A stretch of DNA of 64,000 nt from Fodinisporobacter ferrooxydans (GCF_022818495.1 NZ_CP089291.1:3985501-4049500); one strand, 5' to 3'; positions 27,700 to 37,285 are shown, counted from the stretch's first letter. Program-made: numbers and translations. The notes: generated by a model from the letters alone, not told the origin.

Positions 27700-29232
27700 T
27701 TACCCTTGAATGGTCTCTGATGAAAAATGATAATCATGCGGTGCTGTAGCATCCGAGCCATGCTTGACTCCGATCGCACGGAAGACGGGTGTCAGCACGA
27801 CAGCAAGCGCCAAATTAATAATGACCGCGTAAATCGCAGCATATGCAGGAATCACAGAACCACCCAAATGCAATGGATAGATGGAATTAAAGTTTTGTGA
27901 AACAGCCATATACGTTCCTGTAATCATTCCAACAAGCCAGCCGACGATCAGTGCATGGCGATGCAGCCAGTTGGTATACAATCCGATAAATACAGCCGGC
28001 AATGTCTGCAGAATCCAAATTCCGCCTAACAGCTGCAAGTTGATTGCGTATTCCTTTGGCAAGAAGATGATGAAGAACAACGCTCCGACCTTGACAAGCA
28101 AGGAGACAAGTTTTGCTACACTCGATTCTTGATGTGCCGTACAATTGGGATTGATATATTCTTTATATACATTGCGTGTAAACAGGTTGGAAGCTGCAAT
28201 CGACATAATGGCTGCCGGAACCAACGCACCGATGGCAATGGCAGCAAAAGCAAAACCTGTAAACCAATCCGGGAACATTTTCAAGAACAAACCTGGAACC
28301 GCATCGTTCGGAGTTTTCGGATGAACTCCTGCCGCAATCGCCATATAGCCAAGCAAGGAAATGATGCCAAGCGCCAACGAGTATGCAGGCAACAAAGCGG
28401 AATTCCGCTTGATCACATTCCGGCTGCTGGAACTTAATACGCCTGTCAATGAGTGCGGGTACAGGAAAAGCGCCATGGCGGACCCAAATGCGAGCGTCGA
28501 ATATGCCCAAAAACCGCTCGGCCCAATTACCAGCGCTCCGGGGGGCTTATGCTTCGGCAATTCTGCCGCCGCAGCGCTGAAAATATGGCCAAAGCCGCCG
28601 AGTTTGATAGGGATATACACGATCGCAACGATGACCGTAATATAAATCATCAAGTCTTTCACCACTGCGATCACCGCAGGCGCGCGCAAACCGCTCGTAT
28701 AGGTATACACAGCCAATATTGCAAATGCGATAATCAACGGCAAATCTCCAATAATGCCGGTGCCGGTCAACCCCATGGACGCCAACACCGTTTGCATTCC
28801 TACCAACTGCAAGGCAATGTACGGCATTGTTGCCAGGATTCCCGAAAAGGCGACAAGCAATGCGAGTGTCCGGCTGCCGAAACGATCTTTCACAAAATCG
28901 GAAGCGGTAATATACCCATATTTCTTGGCCACTGACCACAAACGCGGCATCACGACGAAAATAAAGGGATAGATAATAATCGTGTAAGGAACTGCATAAA
29001 AACCGATCGCTCCTTTCCCATACATCAATGCAGGCACAGCGATAAACGTATATGCGGTGTACAAATCTCCGCCTAGCAAAAACCATGTGATCAACGTACC
29101 AAAACGCCTTCCGCCTAACCCCCACTCGTCCAACTGCCTCAAATCTCCCCTGCGCCAATTTGCCGCATAGAAGCCGAGAACTGTTACAAGGACAAAAAAC
29201 AAAATGAATACGATAAGTGCTGTCCAGTTCAT
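27700..29232 (-). CDS. Sodium:solute symporter, monocarboxylate (MctP/YodF-like)
   Basis: A 510-residue SSS-family transporter with about 13 membrane helices. The N-terminus LDEWGLGGRRFGTLITWFL carries the substrate-gate motif of this branch. GYITASDFVKDRFGSRTLALLVAF is the SSS signature region. Members of this subgroup (YodF, MctP, PutP-like) carry short monocarboxylates such as pyruvate or lactate, or small amides, with Na+ or H+. The DUF3311 gene 190 bases upstream is the customary small partner of MctP-type symporters and supports monocarboxylate transport. Confidence 0.88.
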   Translation of the reverse strand: MNWTALIVFILFFVLVTVLGFYAANWRRGDLRQLDEWGLGGRRFGTLITWFLLGGDLYTAYTFIAVPALMYGKGAIGFYAVPYTIIIYPFIFVVMPRLWSVAKKYGYITASDFVKDRFGSRTLALLVAFSGILATMPYIALQLVGMQTVLASMGLTGTGIIGDLPLIIAFAILAVYTYTSGLRAPAVIAVVKDLMIYITVIVAIVYIPIKLGGFGHIFSAAAAELPKHKPPGALVIGPSGFWAYSTLAFGSAMALFLYPHSLTGVLSSSSRNVIKRNSALLPAYSLALGIISLLGYMAIAAGVHPKTPNDAVPGLFLKMFPDWFTGFAFAAIAIGALVPAAIMSIAASNLFTRNVYKEYINPNCTAHQESSVAKLVSLLVKVGALFFIIFLPKEYAINLQLLGGIWILQTLPAVFIGLYTNWLHRHALIVGWLVGMITGTYMAVSQNFNSIYPLHLGGSVIPAYAAIYAVIINLALAVVLTPVFRAIGVKHGSDATAPHDYHFSSETIQG

Positions 29233-29422
29233 AATAGGCTCCCTCTCTATTTTTTATCTTTTTCCATCTCTCATTGGTTTTGTTAACCTGTGCAATTTGA
29301 AAACATGTGCAACTTTCCAGTGCTCCGAATGAATCGAAACATTCGGAAATTTCAGTTTATAAGCGGTTCAATTACGCCCGTTCCTTTTGTCGTAGCTTTA
29401 CATAAACTCTTTCATCGGAAAA

Positions 29423-29632
29423 TTACCGATTTTTAGTAGCAAAATAGACGATGCCGGTAAGAATTGCACTAATCACTACCCATAAAGATTGGTAGAAATA
29501 AAAATAGGGTATACCCCAGATGACCGGATCTTTGGAAGCGTAAAACGGCATCCATAATGTTGCGATAAACGGAATGATCAACAGCAGATGCCAAGCAGTC
29601 AGCTCTGATTTTTTTTGTTGTTGATCGTTCAT
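29423..29632 (-). CDS. DUF3311 small membrane protein, symporter partner
   Basis: The 69-residue protein has two membrane helices (about 15-36 and 44-64) with the DUF3311 pattern LLLIIPFIATLWMPFYASKDP, then IWGIPYFYFYQSLWV. It commonly precedes an SSS-family symporter and is thought to be an accessory subunit. AAAGGGGTGGAGTTGT lies before the ATG. The gap of 190 bases to the symporter is longer than usual, and an internal promoter could sit there. Confidence 0.86.
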   Translation of the reverse strand: MNDQQQKKSELTAWHLLLIIPFIATLWMPFYASKDPVIWGIPYFYFYQSLWVVISAILTGIVYFATKNR

Positions 29633-29806
29633 ACAACTCCACCCCTTTCCTCTTGTATTTTTTGAATTAAATAAAGATTAAAAATATTAAATACAGATAG
29701 ATTTTGACATAAGTTTGAACTTACGTCAATGTTTTTACAAAATTCAAATATAAACATACCGGTTCCATAAGAATCCGAGCACGATTCGAAAGGTATCCCT
29801 TTTATC

Positions 29807-31591
29807 TTACATACGATTTGCCAACAATATGATCGTAAATATTACAATTCCCACTGCAATTGCTATCCAATCTTTTTTTTCCATTTTTAAAACAATGCCT
29901 GTTGTTCGTACGTTATTTACCGTTTTATACCCTCTCGCTTCCATTGCTTCCGAAAATCCTTCCGCCACTTTCATGACGGAAAGCAGGAATGGAATGGTTA
30001 CAACGGGAACATCCCGCAGCCGCAAACTTCCTGATTGGCGTTGTGCCGATTTTCCCCGTGCCCGGGCGATCCTCGTAAACCGCTCCAACTCTGCAGAAAT
30101 GATCGGGATAAACCGCAGCATAAAGGAAGCGGCCAATGCAAATTCTTCCACAGGCACGTGCCACGCGGAGAGCAATGAGAGGGATTGTTTCAATCCTTGT
30201 TTGATCTTAAGCTGGCTTGTTGTTTGTACAAAGACGATCCCCAGGATCATGATCCATAGATAACGCGACAATTGCAGGCAGGAAAAAGCAGCTTGCGCAA
30301 AGGAAAAACCGGTTAATTTCAACGATTCATGCGCTTGGCCAAGATCCCATTGCAAGCCGGAAACAAGCAGGGAAACGCCCATAAAATACAAAAAAGGACG
30401 AATCATTCTCCAAACCATACGGAAATGCAAACCGGACAAGAACACCATCGACAATGCAACGATACCGGCAACACACGTCCCGATCCACGTTAGTTGCATT
30501 ACGATTCCTATTGAAATCAGCACATACGACAGCCATTTCCCGCGTGGATCCAATTGCCTCATCCAATGGACATTTGTCTTCCCGCTTTCCGTGCGGTGTT
30601 TTGCGTTCGGCTGCACTTCCCGTTCCCGATTCGTTGCTTCCCGGAAGCGGGCGGAAGCGTCAGGTGAAACTGCATGGATTTGCGAATGCACCAAAGGTTT
30701 TTGCGTATCCAACTGTCGCCGCATACCCTTTCGTGGATGAATCGTTGTGCAGCCTCTCATGTTTGCAAGAATTGCATCTGCCATTTGACTCTCTGTGTAA
30801 CGGGGATCAATATGAGCATATCCAATGCCCGCAAGCGCACAAGCCGCCTGCATGCTGCCGGACAAGCCAACACCTGCTTGCTGCAGCCACTCCGGATGTT
30901 TGTACAGCTGATCGATCCCCGCCTGATAAAGGAGCTTGCCTCCTTCCATGATCAACACTTCATCCGCAAAGGGAAAAAAGGTATCAAAATCGTGTGTTGC
31001 AATGACAAGTGTCCCATTCGTCCGCTGTTTCCATTGCCGCAAACCATCCAGCAGTTCAGAAATGGCTGACGGATCCAGACCTGCTGTCGGCTCGTCGAGA
31101 AACAGCCATATCGGATCTGCAGCTATCGTAGAAGCAAGCGCTACTTTGCGTTTTTGGCCGCCGCTCAAAAATAATGGACTTGCCTGCAAGAATTCCCTCG
31201 GCAACCCGATGTCCCGCATGCCGCGATCGATTCGGTCGATCCGCTCCTCCTTTGTGTATCCATAAGGACGCAACGAATATTCGAACTCTTTTTGCACTGT
31301 TCCCGCAAACAATTGTTGTTCCGGATATTGGAAAACAACGCCGATGGATGTGGCTATGGTTCGATTCAATCGATGTTTGTGCCACAACGGATGATCGAAA
31401 AAAGAAACGGCGCCCATATGCGGCTGTTTCAAACCGGCCATTACATCGATCAAAGTAGACTTTCCGGATCCTGTTTGACCGATAATCAGAACAATGGAGC
31501 CTTGGGATAATCGAAAGCCAATGTCCCGGAGAATCGGAAGCTTGAGGCTGGTATCGGCATAAACTGTAACATGCTCTAAACAGATTGACAT
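29807..31591 (-). CDS. Fused ECF transporter ATPase EcfA2 and transmembrane subunit EcfT
   Basis: The ATG at 31591 overlaps the end of the upstream ATPase gene by 16 bases and gives a 594-residue fusion. Residues 1-240 are a complete ABC ATPase: Walker A GQTGSGKST (38-46), LSGGQ (142-146), Walker B with Asp166-Glu167, and the H-loop His200. Residues about 245-345 are a charged linker. From about 350 come five to six membrane helices of EcfT with its two Ala-Arg-Gly coupling motifs, ARARGK and EARGY, near the end. In most genomes EcfA2 and EcfT are separate chains. The fusion fixes a 1:1 stoichiometry. It powers uptake of vitamin-type substrates with an S-component such as BioY, encoded divergently. 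Confidence 0.93.
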   Translation of the reverse strand: MSICLEHVTVYADTSLKLPILRDIGFRLSQGSIVLIIGQTGSGKSTLIDVMAGLKQPHMGAVSFFDHPLWHKHRLNRTIATSIGVVFQYPEQQLFAGTVQKEFEYSLRPYGYTKEERIDRIDRGMRDIGLPREFLQASPLFLSGGQKRKVALASTIAADPIWLFLDEPTAGLDPSAISELLDGLRQWKQRTNGTLVIATHDFDTFFPFADEVLIMEGGKLLYQAGIDQLYKHPEWLQQAGVGLSGSMQAACALAGIGYAHIDPRYTESQMADAILANMRGCTTIHPRKGMRRQLDTQKPLVHSQIHAVSPDASARFREATNREREVQPNAKHRTESGKTNVHWMRQLDPRGKWLSYVLISIGIVMQLTWIGTCVAGIVALSMVFLSGLHFRMVWRMIRPFLYFMGVSLLVSGLQWDLGQAHESLKLTGFSFAQAAFSCLQLSRYLWIMILGIVFVQTTSQLKIKQGLKQSLSLLSAWHVPVEEFALAASFMLRFIPIISAELERFTRIARARGKSAQRQSGSLRLRDVPVVTIPFLLSVMKVAEGFSEAMEARGYKTVNNVRTTGIVLKMEKKDWIAIAVGIVIFTIILLANRM

Positions 31592-32409
31592 ATCGCACCA
31601 CACATTTGTTGAAATTCTTCGACCGTCAACGGACCTTTGGGAATATCGATCCCTTTTTGCTGCAACAGCCGAGCCACTTGGACCACGTAAGGCGGAGGAA
31701 ACCGGAATTGTTCGCACGGACTCCATTCTGTTTGATTTGACACGCCGTAAAAAAATTTTCGGGGACATCCGGAAAACTTGATCCTTCCGTCTTCCAAAAC
31801 AATGACCCGATCGGCCCAGGCTAATTCTTCCATCCATTGGGTAATCCATACGATTGTACGGCCTGCTTTGTGCAACGTACGAACCACTTGCAACATTCGC
31901 TCGCGTGCCAGCGGATCCAACATGGATGTGGACTCGTCAAACAAAAATAGATTCGCACCTGTGACCAGGCAGCCGGCAATGTTTAACAATTGCTTCTGCC
32001 CGCCTGACAAGCGGGATACTTCCCAATGGATATCCATGGCAAGTCCTACTTGCTGCAATGCCTCTCTTGCACGTATTTCCATATCGTTCGGATCTACCTG
32101 GAAATTCTCCATGCTAAAACATAAATCTTCGAATATTGTCTCGCCGATCAATTGGGAATCCGGATTTTGAAAAACCATCGAAATGTGCCCCAAGTCTGCT
32201 TGTTTTGTGATCGTACCTTTGGATATCGGGCACAGACCGGCAATCACCTTTGCCAACGTGCTTTTTCCACTGCCGTTGCGTCCGGCGATCGCCAACCATT
32301 CTCCTTGTCCGATTTGCAGTCCGATCTCATGCAAGGACGTATGCAAGCCATTCCTTTGTCGGTATACCACACTTACATTTTGCAATTCAAGAATCGGATG
32401 ATTATTCAT
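31576..32409 (-). CDS. ecfA1: ECF transporter ATPase EcfA1 with altered H-loop
   Basis: The 277-residue ABC ATPase has Walker A GRNGSGKST (43-51), Q-loop QNPDSQ (81-86), LSGGQ (134-138) and a Walker B with Asp158-Glu159. Where the switch-region His of the H-loop is expected (typically THDM), this protein has Gln191 in WITQWMEEL. Its active site may therefore be catalytically impaired, with the fused EcfA2 doing the work; in many heterodimeric ABC proteins one site is degenerate. It is translationally coupled to the fusion gene by a 16-base overlap. Confidence 0.9.
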   Translation of the reverse strand: MNNHPILELQNVSVVYRQRNGLHTSLHEIGLQIGQGEWLAIAGRNGSGKSTLAKVIAGLCPISKGTITKQADLGHISMVFQNPDSQLIGETIFEDLCFSMENFQVDPNDMEIRAREALQQVGLAMDIHWEVSRLSGGQKQLLNIAGCLVTGANLFLFDESTSMLDPLARERMLQVVRTLHKAGRTIVWITQWMEELAWADRVIVLEDGRIKFSGCPRKFFYGVSNQTEWSPCEQFRFPPPYVVQVARLLQQKGIDIPKGPLTVEEFQQMCGAICQSV

Positions 32410-32603
32410 AAATAAGTTCCCTCACATATTCAGAAATCGACAGTTGCGAGTGACTGCGTGTGTCAGAATTTTATTATAGTGTGCTGACTATTCTTTTACA
32501 AAATAGAATGATATGTGTATAGTATTTTTTAGAAGTTTTGTTGCATGTATCATGTGCAATATTTTAGAATGAAATATTTAATTTTTGGTAAGGAGGCTTC
32601 CGA

Positions 32604-33197
32604 ATGAGAGAAAAGTTCACGATTCGCGGCATTATTTTCAGCGCATTATTCGCAGCTATTTTTTCCGCAGCAAGTTTTTTGAACATTCATTTGGGATTTT
32701 CACCTGTTCCCATCACATTGGAAAATCTTGTGGTCATGTTGACAGGAGCGTTTCTTGGAGCTGGATACGGCTTTTTTAGTATGCTGCTGATTGTCGTATT
32801 GACAACACTCGGTTTACCGCTGATACACGGAAGCGGCGGATTGGCACTGATTTTAGGGCCTACCGGTGGATTTATTTGGATGTATCCGATATCCGCCATG
32901 TGTATCGGTTTTATTGTAGAACGCCTCAAAAGCAAACCGATCGTCAGTTCGATTTTGATGTTTCTGTCCTTTGAAATTTTCGGCTCCCTTGTTCTCTATG
33001 TAACAGGAGTACCATGGCTTGCGCATGTTGCCGGTTTAAGCTTCGGAAAAGCGATGCTCCTAGGTTGTTATCCATATTTGCCGGGCGATGCAATCAAAGC
33101 ACTGATCGCTACAAGTATCGCTGTGCCGATAAGCCAAGTGTATCCGATCCGCCGACTGATTGGAAAGCAAGACACAAATGTAGTTATCGCAAAATAA
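32604..33197 (+). CDS. bioY: BioY-type biotin transporter S-component
   Basis: A 197-residue membrane protein with six hydrophobic segments. The BioY fold shows FSPVPITLENLVVMLTGAFLGAGYG in the first third, LPLIHGSGGLALILGPTGGF with its conserved Gly-rich loop, and PYLPGDAIKALIA near the end. These residues form the biotin site in known S-components. It is divergent from the EcfA1/EcfA2-EcfT genes with 194 bases between. No BirA operator is obvious there. TAAGGAGGCTTCCGA precedes the ATG. The likely role is high-affinity biotin uptake with the adjacent ECF module. Confidence 0.9.
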   Translation: MREKFTIRGIIFSALFAAIFSAASFLNIHLGFSPVPITLENLVVMLTGAFLGAGYGFFSMLLIVVLTTLGLPLIHGSGGLALILGPTGGFIWMYPISAMCIGFIVERLKSKPIVSSILMFLSFEIFGSLVLYVTGVPWLAHVAGLSFGKAMLLGCYPYLPGDAIKALIATSIAVPISQVYPIRRLIGKQDTNVVIAK

Positions 33198-33257
33198 ATT
33201 GGCCCAATCAATTGCTCTTGGTGTCTGTGTTTCGTTGCATTGCCGTTCAAACAAAGA

Positions 33258-33310
33258 AGTGTGTGCCAACCGCTGGCAAGTAGCGGGCGGTACACACTCC
33301 TTTTCGTTTT
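33258..33310 (+). terminator. Terminator after bioY
   Basis: AGTGTGTGCC pairs with GGTACACACT around an inner CCGCT/AGCGG stem, followed by a T-rich run. Confidence 0.8.
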
Positions 33311-33397
33311 GCATGTATTTATATTGCACGCTTCATGCCACATGCAGGATATGTATTCCTACTGCAATAATCCGTGTAATGAAATATGAAATCTGCT

Positions 33398-33730
33398 TCA
33401 GGCAATCGAAGTACCGTTGGGAACCGGTTGGTGCGGTTTGAGCAATACTACATCGCCCTTCTCGGGTACTCCGCCTAACACCAGGACTTCCGATGGAAAA
33501 CCTGCGATCCGGCGTGGCGGAAAATTGACAACTGCCACAATTTGCTGCCCGACCAATGCATCCGGTTGATATCGTTTCGTAATTTGTGCACTCGATCGTT
33601 TGACTCCAATTTCCGGACCGAAATCGATTTGCAGCTTAATGGCCGGTACTCTCGCTTCAGGAAAAGGCTCCGCATGAATAATCGTGCCAATCCGAATATC
33701 TAATATTTGAAAATCTTCAATAGTAGCCAA
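33398..33730 (-). CDS. csaA: CsaA-type tRNA-binding chaperone
   Basis: The TTG at 33730 gives a 110-residue product, the same size as Bacillus subtilis CsaA. It is preceded by AAAGGGG at correct spacing. An upstream in-frame GTG at 33763 would add 11 unconserved residues. The OB-fold landmarks are present: [21 protein letters not shown], then [19 protein letters not shown], and [19 protein letters not shown]. CsaA binds tRNA and unfolded precursors and supports protein export. No secretion gene is adjacent. Confidence 0.94.
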   Translation of the reverse strand: MATIEDFQILDIRIGTIIHAEPFPEARVPAIKLQIDFGPEIGVKRSSAQITKRYQPDALVGQQIVAVVNFPPRRIAGFPSEVLVLGGVPEKGDVVLLKPHQPVPNGTSIA

Positions 33731-33823
33731 ATCAAATACCCCTTTATTTTCATCTCGTTCCACTGTCTTTTTTCAAAAATTGTGCCAGTATTTTTTCAAT
33801 TGTCAATTTTTCAAAACCTGCAA

Positions 33824-35362
33824 CTATGCGAAAACTTGAAAAGCCTGTCCAATTTTATCAAGGATATCTCCCGCCAGCAAACTGTTCATGCCTTTCTCAT
33901 GTGCAGCCAGATCCCCCGCATACCCATGTATATAGGCGCCGATACAAGCCGCTTGCGTAGCATTTAAGCCTTGCGCCAATAAACCGGTGACAAGTCCGGC
34001 AAGAATATCCCCTGTCCCGCCTGTAGCCATTCCCGGATTTCCGGTAGGATTGACAAATACTTCTCCTTCCGGTGTGGCTATCAGCGTATGCGCACCCTTT
34101 AAAATCAGCGTGACCTGGTGTTCCACGGCAAATGTTCGGGCGATCAATATCCGGTTTTCTTGAATGGCTTGGATCGGCAACTGGGCAAGCCGCGCCATTT
34201 CTCCCGGATGAGGCGTCAATACGGTTGATGAATTTCGCTTCGGCAATTGTTTAAAATCCCTCGCCAGAAGATTTAAACCGTCTGCGTCGATCACCAACGG
34301 GCCGCCCACCGACTCCCATATGTCTTTCAGCAATTGCTGCCCTCCAGGAAACTGCCCTATCCCCGGCCCAATCCCAATCGACGTCTTCCCAATGGATACG
34401 GCAAGCAGTGTATCCCTGGCTCCCTCGGTCCAATTTCCTGAACCATCATCCGGAGCTCCGACCAGCATGGCTTCCGGCAGATGTCCTGTCATTTGTCTCG
34501 CCAACGCCTCAGGCAAAGCCCATGTCAAGAGCCCACAGCCGCTGCGCAAAGCCCCGCCGGCGCAAAGGAGCCCGGCGCCGCTCATCCCCTGCGATCCGGC
34601 GATCATCAATGCATGCCCATAGGAGCCTTTGTGTGTACTTGGCTGTCTCGCCACCAAAGAAGCAATCTGCATCCGTTTTTTCAGGAAGTCAGCATTCAGA
34701 AGAAACGTTTGCAAAGCAAATGTTTTTGCTACGACATCCGGAATTCCGATCGGCACGACTTCAATCTTTCCCGCCCATTGCTTCCCCGGATATTGAACCA
34801 ATCCACGTTTCAAAAATGCCAGCGCCGCTGTTTGTACAGCTTGTATGCACGGATCGTACACCTTTCCTGTATCCGCATCCAACCCGCTCGGAATATCGAT
34901 TGCAACTATCGGCAAGCCGCTTCGATTGGCTTCCCGAATCATCGCTGCATAAGAACCTCGCGGCGCATCTTTGGATCCTGTTCCCAATAATGCATCGACA
35001 ATCCCGTCAAACGTATGCCAATGAATGGTTTCCCGTTCATAAACAGACCATGGAATTCCAAGCTTTGTCACAATATCCCGCTGGATCGCAGCTTCCCCTT
35101 GTAAACGCTCCGGCGGCTCTGCAAACACAATATGTATCTCATACCCCGCTTCAAACAAGTGGCGGGCAACAACCAATCCGTCGCCGCCATTGTTCCCTTT
35201 GCCAACCAGAATCAGCCAATTGCATGGTACAGGATAGCTTTGCTGGATCATGCGCGCCGCTTCCCGACCGGCATTTTCCATTAACACCAATCCTGGAATT
35301 CCTAGCATATCGATGGTGTATCGGTCAATGGCCCGCATCTCAGCAGCATTCACTACATACAT
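33824..35362 (-). CDS. nnrDE: Bifunctional NAD(P)H-hydrate epimerase/dehydratase (NnrE-NnrD)
   Basis: The 512-residue fusion repairs hydrated NAD(P)H. Residues about 1-215 are the YjeF-N epimerase domain with VGKGNNGGDGLVVARHLF near 60 and DALLGTG. Residues about 235-510 are the ADP-dependent dehydratase with a ribokinase-like fold: ADGLNLLARDF, LTPHPGEMARL, and the catalytic GTGDILAGLVTGLLAQG motif. The start at 35362 has AAAGGGGGTGCTCACT upstream; an earlier ATG lacks this. It lies upstream of a DUF4359 gene and ldh with short gaps, but each may be separately read. Confidence 0.93.
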   Translation of the reverse strand: MYVVNAAEMRAIDRYTIDMLGIPGLVLMENAGREAARMIQQSYPVPCNWLILVGKGNNGGDGLVVARHLFEAGYEIHIVFAEPPERLQGEAAIQRDIVTKLGIPWSVYERETIHWHTFDGIVDALLGTGSKDAPRGSYAAMIREANRSGLPIVAIDIPSGLDADTGKVYDPCIQAVQTAALAFLKRGLVQYPGKQWAGKIEVVPIGIPDVVAKTFALQTFLLNADFLKKRMQIASLVARQPSTHKGSYGHALMIAGSQGMSGAGLLCAGGALRSGCGLLTWALPEALARQMTGHLPEAMLVGAPDDGSGNWTEGARDTLLAVSIGKTSIGIGPGIGQFPGGQQLLKDIWESVGGPLVIDADGLNLLARDFKQLPKRNSSTVLTPHPGEMARLAQLPIQAIQENRILIARTFAVEHQVTLILKGAHTLIATPEGEVFVNPTGNPGMATGGTGDILAGLVTGLLAQGLNATQAACIGAYIHGYAGDLAAHEKGMNSLLAGDILDKIGQAFQVFA

Positions 35363-35407
35363 AGTGAGCACCCCCTTTGTCTCACCCGCCGTTTGCATAG
35401 TTGCCTT

Positions 35408-35722
35408 TCAAAACAATGCGGACGTTGTCTTTGATTCTATTTTACGCAAAGGGATAAAATTATGGAAGATTCCTAACACTTGCACCCGGCTGCCTTCCAG
35501 GTCTGTTTCAAAAATGGTAAAGACGCCATAATTTTGCGTTTTTGTGGCATTTTCAAACATCTTATCTCCGAGTAATGAAACAAGTCCTTTTTGCAGCATG
35601 GAATTACTTTTTTCCATTGCTTTTTCTTTGATCCACGAAACATATTCCGTTTTGGCTGGATTGGTAATTGCCAAAAGGATGAGGATGCCAAATATGAGCA
35701 CCAGGTTGCGGATCTTGAACAT
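35408..35722 (-). CDS. DUF4359 family exported or membrane-anchored protein
   Basis: A 104-residue protein with one N-terminal hydrophobic helix (7-20). The DUF4359 hallmark follows: LLAITNPAKTEYVSWIKEK. Then comes a short soluble part (QNYGVFTIFETDL ... VQVLGIFHNFIPL). The family is common in Bacillales with no assigned function. It lies 14 bases after the ldh stop on the same strand, so it is probably co-transcribed with ldh. Confidence 0.83.
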   Translation of the reverse strand: MFKIRNLVLIFGILILLAITNPAKTEYVSWIKEKAMEKSNSMLQKGLVSLLGDKMFENATKTQNYGVFTIFETDLEGSRVQVLGIFHNFIPLRKIESKTTSALF

Positions 35723-35736
35723 TTGCTTCGCTCCCT

Positions 35737-36684
35737 TTAAAATCCAATCTCATGCAAAAATTTCTTGAGAGTTGTCGCCGATTGCTGCAAATTCTGCTCT
35801 TCTTCGATCGTTAAAGCCATAGGAATCACTTGTTCTACACCGTTTCTGCCAACGATGGAAGGGACGCCCAAACATACGCCATCAATCCCATGATAGTTTT
35901 CCAAATACGAGGACACTGGCAAAATACTTTTTTGATCTTTTAAAATGGCTTCACAAATCCGTGCCAATGCAAGTGCAATGGCATAATAAGTCGCTCCTTT
36001 TTTTTCGATGATTTTATAAGCTGCCATTCTCGTCTCATTGTAAATTTCGTTTTTTTGCTCATCTGTCAAATGCCAGGGGCTGCCTGGCTGACGCTGGTTG
36101 ACGCCAACTCCTGCTATATATAAGGAACTCCACAGTGCTACTTCCGAATCCCCGTGCTCGCCGATAATCATGCCGTGAACGCTGCGCGGATCTACACCAA
36201 ATTTTTCCGCCACCAGATAGCGAAAACGGGAGCTGTCCAACAATGTTCCGGATCCGAAAACGCGTTGCTTGGGCCATTCCGACAGTTTCAGAGCTACTTG
36301 TGTCAGAATGTCGACAGGATTTGTAGCGATTAATAGAATCCCGTCCGTATTGTATTGAACCACTTGCCGGATAATCGACTCAAAAATTTTTACATTGCGA
36401 TTCATTAAAGCCAAGCGGGTCTCCCCTTCTTTCTGGGCCGCGCCTGCCGTCACTACAATAATATCCGCATTCGCACAATCTGCAAAGCAACCTGCCGTAA
36501 TTTTCATCGGCGACGCCAGCAACAGACCATGATTGAGATCCAGCACATCCCCTTCCGCCTTGTTTTGATTCACATCGATAATGACCAGCTCATTTGCCAG
36601 CCCTTTTAACAAAACCGTATAAGCAAATGTGGAACCGACCGCACCATTTCCGATTAACACAATTTTCGATGATCCTTTTGCCAT
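35737..36684 (-). CDS. ldh: L-lactate dehydrogenase
   Basis: The 315-residue enzyme interconverts pyruvate and L-lactate with NADH in the cytoplasm. The NAD motif GNGAVGST is at 12-19. Gln84 in GAAQKEGETR is the residue that selects pyruvate over oxaloacetate. The active-site pair is Asp150-Arg153 in GTLLDSSRFR, with His177 in IIGEHGDSE. All catalytic residues are present. This supports fermentative NADH reoxidation when oxygen is short. No clear Rex box is visible upstream. Confidence 0.95.
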   Translation of the reverse strand: MAKGSSKIVLIGNGAVGSTFAYTVLLKGLANELVIIDVNQNKAEGDVLDLNHGLLLASPMKITAGCFADCANADIIVVTAGAAQKEGETRLALMNRNVKIFESIIRQVVQYNTDGILLIATNPVDILTQVALKLSEWPKQRVFGSGTLLDSSRFRYLVAEKFGVDPRSVHGMIIGEHGDSEVALWSSLYIAGVGVNQRQPGSPWHLTDEQKNEIYNETRMAAYKIIEKKGATYYAIALALARICEAILKDQKSILPVSSYLENYHGIDGVCLGVPSIVGRNGVEQVIPMALTIEEEQNLQQSATTLKKFLHEIGF

Positions 36685-36884
36685 ATGTCACAATCTCCTC
36701 TGCTTAAATTACAGTTCTCTCCACTTTTTCTGTGTTACAACCTGAAATTAACAAATTTACAAGTATCCTAGCACGTTTTTTGATGTACAGCTAGAGAAAA
36801 TGTATGAATGTTTTGTAGTGAAAATGTTACAGATACTTGAATTTTCCGGGTGGAAATCTATTACACAAAATAGCAAACTCATTG

Positions 36885-36916
36885 CAAAAAAACCATATCC
36901 ATTTTTTGATATGGTT
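36885..36916 (-). terminator. Terminator after the 29-residue membrane miniprotein gene
   Basis: ACCATATC (36892-36899) pairs with GATATGGT (36908-36915), followed on the minus strand by a run of seven T residues. Confidence 0.8.
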
Positions 36917-36979
36917 GTAATGTCCTATCTTTGAATAGGATGTTATGCATTCGATATAGTCTGACTGCCGCAACACCCT

Positions 36980-37069
36980 TTAGGAGAGTACTTCATATAA
37001 ATAAAAAGCTAATGCGATTAAAATGGCGCATATCCCAAAAACCAACACCATTAACTTTTTCGAAGTCAT
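36980..37069 (-). CDS. 29-residue single-pass membrane miniprotein
   Basis: A 30-codon reading frame runs from the ATG at 37069 to TAA at 36980 with a well-placed GAGGTGAAAAAG. The product starts MTSKKLMVLVFG and is one membrane helix (about 5-26) with a positively charged N-terminus and a short acidic tail ending LYEVLS. The frame sits in an otherwise gene-free 670-base gap between ldh and a lyase gene and has its own terminator, which argues that it is real. It is too short for family assignment. Bacillales miniproteins of this kind (for example stressosome- or oxidase-associated ones) interact with larger membrane partners. Confidence 0.6.
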   Translation of the reverse strand: MTSKKLMVLVFGICAILIALAFYLYEVLS

Positions 37070-37285
37070 CTTTTTCACCTCAGTAATAAATTGTGTGAAA
37101 TTCCAATTTTGTATGCAGAAGTACGTTTTCCATGTTTTTCAAAGCAAGAGATCGGTACTGCTTGTCTGCGCCAATTATTTTTTCCGTTGTAAATAGTCTT
37201 TTTGTACTAGTATTTTAAGACTATATGCGCTATACTGTCAGTACCGGATAGTACTTTTATCACCTATACCTATACCTACTCTTAC

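Noticed and set aside
32410-32603. BirA operator between ecfA1 and bioY
   Set aside because: The expected TTGTTAAC inverted pair is absent.
36685-36780. Possible Rex operator upstream of ldh
   Set aside because: TTGTTAA-like stretches are present, but no pair fits the TTGTG...CACAA layout well enough.
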